From Ryuthela nishihirai (taxonomy: Eukaryota; Arthropoda; Arachnida; Araneae; Heptathelidae): a stretch of 64,000 bases of DNA. The stretch covers positions 81,506,501 to 81,570,500 of the forward strand of contig JAWZYU010000011.1 in the NCBI GenBank assembly GCA_038380435.1, given 5' to 3'. The position numbers and the translations under genes are program-made. Shown here one piece after another: positions 56,907-64,000 of the stretch; within the stretch, counting starts at the first letter, position 1; each line of letters opens with the position of its first letter. The notes beneath the pieces were generated by a model. It saw only the letters and a program-made list of their open reading frames with translations. It had not been told where the DNA came from and ran no database searches.

Positions 56907-59123
56907 GTAACAAACGCTTTATTAAATCAAAGAATGAGTTAAATGAACTTTAAAATTAGTTTTAAAAAATTTCTTTGTGTACCTGTATATCTATATCTAT
57001 ATATATATATTTTTTACCCATGTTTATATATATATTGTGATCTATAATGCACTTTACACAATCCTGTGTTTCTTAACTTCTATTGTTGCTAAACTGCATA
57101 TAGTTTGTCGTTTTTAGTAAACCTAAACTCCTACTACAAGTACTTTTATGACTTTTTGAAACCCATTAGTCCTTTTATTTATATATTTTTATTACTCTGT
57201 ATTCGTTTTTCATTTGTACATATTTATAACTTCATGTCCCTATCTACTACTAACAAAACTTTTCTTCTTAACTTATACCCAACTCTCTCAGATATATCTC
57301 TTCCCCGAGATCACTGTTGGTTAAACCTTTGTTATCTCAATATTCGTTCTCTTAAATCTAAACACTCCTATCTACTGAGTTCTGACATTTTGAAATTTGA
57401 TGTAATTGCTGTTACGGAGACATGGCTCAATATCTCCCTTCCAGATTATCTTTTTGAACTCGAAGGATATAAACTATTCCATATCAACAGATCTAATGAG
57501 ACAGGATTAGATTTGCATTATATGTGAGGGAAACATTTAATGTCGAAGTAACGTATTCCTTCTTGCTCTTGTTTCGAAGGTCTCTGGGTCAAAATCTCCC
57601 CTATCGATAAACAAAACCCTACTCTTATTATCGGCACTCTTGTTTTGAAGGTCTCTGGGTCAAAATCTTCCCTATCGATAAACAAAACCCTGCTCTTATT
57701 ATCGGCACACTTTACCGTCCTCCGAACAGCAATATTGAAGATTTTATTAATTCATTGTACTCAGTCCTTGAAAGCTTCCCTTGCAACATTACTTCCATTC
57801 TTATGGGAGATTTTAATATCGATGCTCTAAAGCATAATTCTGTGTATTCCAAGCTTGAAATCTGCTTAAAAAACATTGACATATTCGTTTAAACAAATTG
57901 CTCACTCACATTATTGATCACAGTGAATCTCTCATTGATGTATGATTTTCTCCAATAGGCCTTCATGGAATCACTATTCATAAAGATCTAACTTCAGATA
58001 GGCTTAAAGTGCTTCATTCGGCAATTCAGAAATTTGGTCAGTGCAATGTTTGGACTCAAGATGAAAAATAGTAACAAACGCTTTATTAAATCAAAGAATG
58101 AGTTAAATGAACTTTAAAATTAGTTTTAAAAAATTTCTTTGTGTACCTGTATATCTATATATATATATATTTTACCCATGTTTATATATATATTGTGATC
58201 TATAATGCACTTTACACAATCCTGTGTTTCTTAACTTCTATTGTTGCTAAACTGCATATAGTTTGTCGTTTTTAGTAAACCTAAACTCCTACTACAAGTA
58301 CTTTTATGACTTTTTGAAACCCATTAGTCCTTTTATTTATATATTTTTATTACTCTGTATTCGTTTTTCATATGTACATATTTATAACTTCATGTCCCTA
58401 TCTACTGCTAACAAAACTTTTCTTCTTAACTTATACCCAACTCTCTCAGATATATCTCTTCCCCGAGATCACTGTTGGTTAAACCTTTGTTATCTCAATA
58501 TTCGTTCTCTTAAATCTAAACACTCCTATCTACTGAGTTCTGACATTTTGAAATTTGATGTAATTGCTGTTACAGAGACCTGGCTCAATATCTCCCTTCC
58601 AGATTATATTTTTGAACTCGAAGGATATAAACTATTCCATATCAACAGATCTAATGAGACAGGATTAGATTTGCATTATATGTGAGGGAAACATTTAATG
58701 TCGAAGTAACGTATTCCTTCTTGCTCCTGTTTCGAAGGTCTCTGGGTCAAAATCTCCCCTATCGATAAACAAAACCCTACTCTTATTATCGGCACTCTTG
58801 TTTTGAAGGTCTCTGGGTCAAAATCTTCCCTATCGATAAACAAAACCCTGCTCTTATTATCGGCACACTTTACCGTCCTCCGAACAGCAATATTGAAGAT
58901 TTTATTAATTCATTGTACTCAGTCCTTGAAAGCTTCCCTTGCAACATTACTTCCATTCTTATGGGAGATTTTAATATCGATGCTCTAAAACATAATTCTG
59001 TGTATTCCAAGCTTGAAATCTGCTTAAAAAACATTGACATATTCGTTTAAACAAATTGCTCACTCACATTATTGATCACAGTGAATCTCTCATTGATATA
59101 TGATTTTCTCCAATAGGCCTTCA
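56802..59123 (+). repeat. Direct tandem duplication, unit 1 56802-57965 and unit 2 57966-59123
   Basis: Both units run from 'tggaatcactattcataaag' to 'tctccaataggccttca'. They differ by a 6-bp change in an AT microsatellite and a handful of substitutions (for example F/Y, T/A and L/I in the encoded protein). Each unit also contains a 71-bp tandem duplication (57571-57641 and 57642-57712 in unit 1), so the small duplication is older than the large one. Confidence 0.95.
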
Positions 59124-59720
59124 CTTCACAAGCATACACTTGCTCTCTTTGAAGACATTAGTGATCATTTTATTATTAGCACATCTGTATTGTATTATTA
59201 ATCTCGTGCACATAAAGTTTTAATTTCAAAAAGATTCTTTAAAAATTTCAACAATGATGAATTTTTTGAGTTTGCAAAATATCTCTCTTTCCACAAGAGT
59301 ATTTCTGAATGCACAACTCCTACCTCAAAAGCACAACATCTCTCCTGTTAAATCAATTTTGCACTTGATACCTATGCTCCTTATAAAACTTTCAGAGTTT
59401 GCCCTTCTCAAAAGCCTTGGATTACAAAAGAGTTTCTGAAAATGATCACATTAAAAACAAACACTTTAAGACCCTAATCACCCATAAACCCTAATCACTC
59501 ATAAACATGGGAGAACTGTAAAACTTTCCATAATCTGGTCAACAGTAGTATTAAAAATGAAAAGCATTTATATTTTCTTAATCAACTTTGCATTATTAAT
59601 CCAAATGGTAATGAAATATTTCGAATTTTTTATTCTTTTACTGGTAACTTAAAGAACCAAACCAAAATTTATAAGATCGTTTACAATGATTACTCCTGAA
59701 GACATTGCTAATGTTTTAAA
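57105..59720 (+). pseudogene. LINE ORF2 endonuclease, duplicated and frameshifted
   Basis: The two copies (57105-57527 and 58263-58685) encode NLCYLNIRSLKSK and FDVIAVTETWLNISLPDY. A first Met at M-S-L-S (57235) is a better start than the upstream TTG. Frame breaks after H-Y-M-stop and the 71-bp duplications disrupt the rest. T-L-Y-R-P-P and L-M-G-D-F-N occur at 57710 and 57805 and again about 1158 bp later. S-D-H follows at 59155. Confidence 0.8.
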
Positions 59721-59722
59721 TA

Positions 59723-60607
59723 ATGTATTCTGTACATACCTGCACTTTGACAAAAAATTATGCAAGCGCAAACGAGTCATTATCCTATTCCAATAAATCA
59801 TTTAATAATATGGAAACATTTAAGCTCGAAAATGTTACCGGAATCGAAGTTCTTAACCTTATAAATTCGCTAAAAAACACTCGCAGTGTCGGACCAGATG
59901 GAATCCATGTCGTTATTCTAAAATTTCTTTCCCCATTAATTTATGCACCCCTTTGTGATCTAATTAATTGTTCATTTAACTCTAATGAATTCCCAGTTCC
60001 ATGGAAAGAAGCCATCATCTTACCTATACCTAAAATTTCAAATCCTTCTAACCCTCTGGGCTATCGACCTATTTCAGTTGCATGTGCTTTAAACAAAATT
60101 TTAGGAAAAGCCATCGAGAGACAATTATCGACTTTTGTTGAAAAATTTTATTTACTTTCGTGCAGAGTATTCGTGTTTAGGAAAAATCGTTCAACTGAAA
60201 CTCTCGTGAAACTTCTTGTTAATCAATGGAGATTGGCCTTAGACAGCAAAGTGAAAACGGTTGTGGGACTGGTTTCCCTTGACATCTCAAAAGCATTTGA
60301 TTCAGTTGAACACAAATTTATCTTGCAAAAACTCTGCTATAATTTTAATCAATCGCCCTCAGCTCTTTCCCGGTTTAAAAATTATCTCAACGATCATGTT
60401 ATCCGAACTAAATTAAGCACTAATAAGATCTTTACACTTCTTAAAATCAATCGGAGAGTACCTCAAAGAACCATTTTTAGCACACTTCTCTTCAACCTTT
60501 TTGTTAATGATCTAGAATCCTCCACCAACTACAATATTTTTATGTATGAAGACGATTGTCTTCTTTCTTTTACCTCAAATTCTGTCACGTCTTTAAACAA
60601 GAAATAA
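59723..60607 (+). pseudogene. LINE ORF2 reverse transcriptase, catalytic box damaged
   Basis: The frame is open for 294 codons: S-V-G-P-D-G-I-H, WKEAIILPIPK, YRPISVACALNKILGK, motif A LDISKAFDSVEH, and R-V-P-Q-R-T-I-F-S-T-L-L-F where active elements have G-V-P-Q-G-S-x-L-G-P. The catalytic box reads Y-E-D-D instead of Y-A-D-D. Both aspartates remain, but the conserved glycines are lost, so activity is unlikely. Confidence 0.85.
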
Positions 60608-60639
60608 AAATAATATTCATGCTTAAAAGTACAGCCGTA

Positions 60640-61208
60640 AGGATTGCTGCTGGTACTTTTAAGAAGCTATGGAAAGTATGGAGAAATAGGCGTATACACC
60701 TAAAGACTAAAATTAGATTGTATAACAGTGTGGTTCTTTCTAGTGTTAGTTATGGTAGTGAAACTTGGATGCTTTGTAAACAAGATAAGAGGAAGCTTAA
60801 TGCTTTTGATTCTAGATGCTTACACAGCATCTTGAGCATTAGGTGGTTTAACTTTGTAAGTGATGAGGTTAGGCAAAGGAGTTGGCAACCTCCTTTGAGC
60901 AGCATATTGTGCAGAGAGAGAGAGACTCCATTAGTTTGGCCGTGTTGCCCATATGGATAATTATAGATTAGTGAATAGGATTATGAACAGTGTAGCTTAA
61001 AGGCCTCAGAAAGGGGGCAAGACCTAGGATGCAGTGGGCAGACAATGTCAAACAGGACGTTGTTAGGCCCTGCAAATTGAATAATGGAATTGGTGTGCAG
61101 TGAACAGTTGCAGCAGATGTAGCTCAGGACAGATATGCTTGGAGAACTAAATTGCACAGTATGGTTGGACCTCCATAGCCTGTGGCTGCTTGAGGATGAT
61201 GATGATAA
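60640..61208 (+). mobile_element. RTE-like LINE copy 11, 3' end
   Basis: It starts in IAAGTFKKLWKVWRNRR, continues with SYGSETWMLCKQDK and ends with the (GAT)n tail at 61193-61208. The 5' side joins the CR1/L2-like LINE, consistent with a 5'-truncated insertion. Confidence 0.9.
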
Positions 61209-61276
61209 TACCAACTTATTGTATCATGGTCCATATTAGTAGTAGCAAACATTAAATTTTTATTTTAAAAGCATTT

Positions 61277-62225
61277 TGCCTCTTTTTCACTTTGGTTTGG
61301 TTATTGATTATGTTATGCAGAATTCCCTGTAAGGGGAAGATTTTGGTCTTAAATGGTTTATAGATTTGAGAATTTCTGATTTGGATTATGCTGATGATTT
61401 ACCCTTTCGTCAAATAAATGTTGAGAATAACTCTTTCAGTAGAGCTGTTAATGATATTTATATTAGTGTATGGATAAAAAATGTGTAAAGTATGTGTAAA
61501 AATGTGTTAAAATGTGTAAAATAGTGTAAAAATAAAAAAGTAAGTGAGCTGGTAATAGTGTAGTTTGGTGATAAACAGAGAGAAAAACTAAAGTGATAAA
61601 AATTGGTCAGTCAGGTTGAGCAAGTGCCTCAGTTTAATTATCTAGGAAGTTACATAATAGATACTGGTGATGTGCAGCATGAGATTAACGGACAAATAGG
61701 GATTGCTGCTGGGACTTTTAAGAATCTATGGAGAGTGTGGAGAAATAGGCATATATACACCTAAAGACTAAAATTAGACTGTGTAATTGTTTGGTTCTTT
61801 CTAGCGTTAGTTATGGTAGTGAAACTTGGACGCTATGTAAACAAGATAACAGGAAACTTTCTTTTGATTCTAGATGCTTAAACAGTATTTAGAGCATTAG
61901 GTGGTTCAACTTTGTAAGTAATGATGTGGTTAGACAAAGGAGTCAGCAACCTTCTTTAAGCAGCATATTGTGCAGAGAGAGACTTGTTTTGGCCATGTTG
62001 CCTGTATGCATAATTATAGATTAGTGAATAGGGTTATGAATAATGTGTGCTTAAAAGCCTAAGGATCAGGGGAAGACCAAGGGTAGCTGGACAGTCAATG
62101 TCAAACAGGACCTTGGAAATGGCCTACAGTGGTAAATGCTGTAACTCAGGCCAGACAGTTTGGAGAACTAAATTGGACAGTCTTGGTGGTTCTCCTTAGT
62201 CTTTGGCTGCTTGAAGATTATGTAT
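61277..62225 (+). mobile_element. RTE-like LINE copy 12, 3' part, decayed
   Basis: The C-I/L-S-P-F-H-F-G-L-V-I-D-Y remnant near 61285, a Y-A-D-D-L-like segment at 61388, and the C-terminal region to 62225. An A/T-rich insertion with 'aatgtgtaaa' repeats is at 61460-61560. Frames are broken throughout. Confidence 0.85.
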
Positions 62226-62227
62226 GT

Positions 62228-62470
62228 GTGTATGCATACACTGCCAAGCCAAATTATTAGGGTCATTGCATTCTGCATGAAGTACCATGAAACATGCCAA
62301 GGTATAGGAAACTTTCTTACTGATGTACAAAGTGCTATAAAAGCTGTAAAGGCTTGGTGGAATCAAAATCAGTTGTGATGTGAGTAAAACGACTGATCTT
62401 TCTGACTTCAAAAGGGAGCTCATCATTGAAGCATGATGGGCAGGAGTATTGTAATAGAGGGGATAGACCT
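62228..62470 (+). mobile_element. Tc1-like element, 5' end fragment
   Basis: 'cactgccaagccaaattatt' looks like a Tc1 terminal repeat. At 62395-62445 the sequence encodes D-L-S-D-F-K-R-E-L-I-I-E-A, the start of a Tc1 transposase, matching the N-terminal segment at 54540-54600. Confidence 0.6.
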
Positions 62471-62825
62471 CAGTGGAAAATCATAGGATATAATATATCT
62501 ACTGTATAGACAATTTTAATGGTTTCAAAAAACATCTGCCAATAATGGCAAATTGCAAGAGGAAAAATGCTGTAACAGAGAGGAACAGGTTTGTTGGTGT
62601 GATTATTCAGCAAAGCATAGCTGATAAGTGTTTATTAGCTAAGGGAGATTTATGACATTTGAAAGAAAACAGTGCCAGAGAATTGAAAACTGAAATTTTG
62701 GAACTGTAATGATCATGATATGTTATACAGATTTTGGAACTGTAACCACCATGATATGAAACCCTTTCATTTCCAAAAACAATAGGAGTCAAAGACTCCA
62801 ATGGTATATGGAACAGTGAACATGG
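62471..62825. other. No gene seen
   Basis: A small direct repeat 'ttttggaactgtaa' (62696 and 62732) is present, otherwise nothing recognised. Confidence 0.5.
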
Positions 62826-63512
62826 TGTAATGCTCCAAAGATTAATAACTTTTTAAAGTTTGGACATTTTATCTGATCCAATTTATTCAAACTCCAGATA
62901 GCTCTATCGGCACCAGGCCATAATAACTTACCAAATAAAGTTGAAATAGGGTTCGTTTACTTGCCAAGCATTACTTATCGAGTAAGAATTAAAAAATGAT
63001 TGTCAAGTTTAAATATTAAATACAATCAAAAATTAATTCACGTTGCTCAAGAGAAAAAAATAGCAAAGATTCAAAAGTTTCTAAAAAAGTTTATTTCCAA
63101 AATTTCAACTCGCCAAACTCAAAGTGAAAATGTCGACTACATCTCAAACAAAATACTCTTCACTCCAATATTCAATCTACACTTCATTACACTAACTAAC
63201 GTCTAACTTACGTCATCAGGTTATAACGAGAGGCTACAAAGCCAGCACGTGTCATGTTGCACGCCAGGAAAGACATTTGCATAAACTGATGATCGCGCAA
63301 GCTATAAAGCAAGAGAGGTGGTGTTCTTTCATGCGCTCTTTAGCGGTTGTCAGTCAAAAGGTTGGAGTTGTGCATGTGCAACTCCTTCTACAGCTTGGAA
63401 GTAAGAATTGTGATCAGTTCAAAAATAATAATAATCCCCAAAATGATAAATATAATGTAAATAAAGTAAAACTGGTTAAGGAAAAGTAAAAGTGAATGGG
63501 TGGACCATCACA
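62826..63512 (-). mobile_element. 3' LTR of a minus-strand LTR retrotransposon
   Basis: The plus strand begins TGTAATGCTCCAAA and ends CCATCACA, which reads TGTGATGG...GGAGCATTACA in element orientation. Just beyond it (63513-63535) the element strand has a polypurine tract AGGAGGAGGAG, as expected right before a 3' LTR. The LTR matches the solo LTR at 24475 in the terminal 11 bp and in 'tttgcataaac', 'gcacgtgtcatgttgcac' and 'ttataac' blocks. The element probably continues to the right. Confidence 0.85.
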
Positions 63513-64000
63513 ACTCCTCCTCCTAAAGGGAGTGAAAATTTGACCTAACAGATTTTGAAAAGCAAATTTAGAAAAAAAGGACACTTCTCACATCATTTAC
63601 AAATAGTTGAACATAAAGTAAAAGTATGCTTACAAAATTTTTGATATCTCACTCCTACACAATTTTTCGTCACAACCAAAGGTACCTCCTCCCGTTCATC
63701 CTATCAAGAGTGTAAAGCTAACCTAGTGTAAATATATACCAATGGTTGTGGCAGTTAACTGCATACTAGCATTATCGGACTATCTAGTATCACATTCTGA
63801 TACAAACTTCGAAATTGCATACATTAACCTGTACAAAAAGCTGGTTAATACTACTCCTATCATACTTAACTTCTAAAATGGTTAAAGAAAGAAAAAAATT
63901 CTATTACATATCACGCAGGGTACATAACTTGGGGTACGTAACTTCTGCTTCTCCCCTAACCACAATCAAAATATGTGAAAGCTAAATCTTCTGTGCTAGC
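63513..64000 (-). mobile_element. Internal 3' region of the LTR retrotransposon (runs off window)
   Basis: Polypurine tract, then about 470 bp with no long ORF, probably 3' untranslated. The coding genes and 5' LTR would lie beyond 64000. Confidence 0.6.

Noticed and set aside
57105..57234. Membrane-like hydrophobic leader as a real N-terminus
   Set aside because: It depends on a TTG start in AT-rich sequence; the LINE frame probably begins at the Met near 57235.

Overview
This is an AT-rich window of animal nuclear DNA. It holds no bacterial genes, operons or CRISPR arrays. The best evidence for a host gene is two short exons on the + strand, 26718-26880 and 55510-55610. Each has canonical AG/GT splice sites. 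Spliced together (phase 1) they read as one continuous stretch of the armadillo-repeat region of kinesin-associated protein 3 (KIFAP3/KAP3), the non-motor subunit of heterotrimeric kinesin-2. The 28.6 kb between them is therefore one intron. I recognised no other exon, so most of the window appears to be KIFAP3 intron filled with transposable elements. The transposon repertoire suggests an invertebrate: many RTE-like LINEs, Penelope-like elements, several tRNA-headed SINEs, and a Tc1/mariner-type element with a DUF4817-like N-terminus. An arthropod, perhaps a chelicerate, is my guess, with low confidence.

Layout. 1-6.1 kb: two RTE-like LINE copies and SINE-A copies. 6.2-12.3 kb: Penelope-like (PLE) non-coding repeats and two head-to-head PLE copies. 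12.27-13.73 kb: a complete but dead mariner-type element. 13.9-18 kb: SINE-A, an RTE 5' part, and a second head-to-head PLE pair. 18.8-22.9 kb: SINE-A, a foldback element and a longer PLE. 22.6-26 kb: an inverted duplicate of the 14-15.7 kb segment, with an RTE split by SINE-A, itself split by a solo LTR. 26.7 kb: KIFAP3 exon. 27.4-34.4 kb: SINE-A and two RTE copies, one of them nearly full-length. 34.7-38 kb: inverted SINE-B pair, a palindromic foldback and a PLE with YIDD. 38.6-48.4 kb: a pile of minus-strand RTE copies interrupted by SINE-A, SINE-B, SINE-C, hAT-like and LTR insertions. 48.4-55.5 kb: SINEs, a remarkable palindromic SINE-B composite and a Tc1 relic. 55.5 kb: second KIFAP3 exon. 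56-60.6 kb: a CR1/L2-like LINE with a 1.16 kb internal tandem duplication. 60.6-62.2 kb: two RTE 3' fragments. 62.8-64 kb: the 3' LTR of a minus-strand LTR retrotransposon that runs off the window.

No coding region of any transposon looks fully intact. The RTE copies are similar enough to each other to suggest fairly recent activity. Many insertions keep perfect target-site duplications, so their order can be read. I found no new enzymatic or defence system. The most unusual structures are the SINE-B repeats, which occur as tandem dimers and as inverted pairs (one composite has a single 13-bp target duplication), the head-to-head PLE pairs with hammerhead-like motifs, and the inverted duplication of a composite transposon segment.
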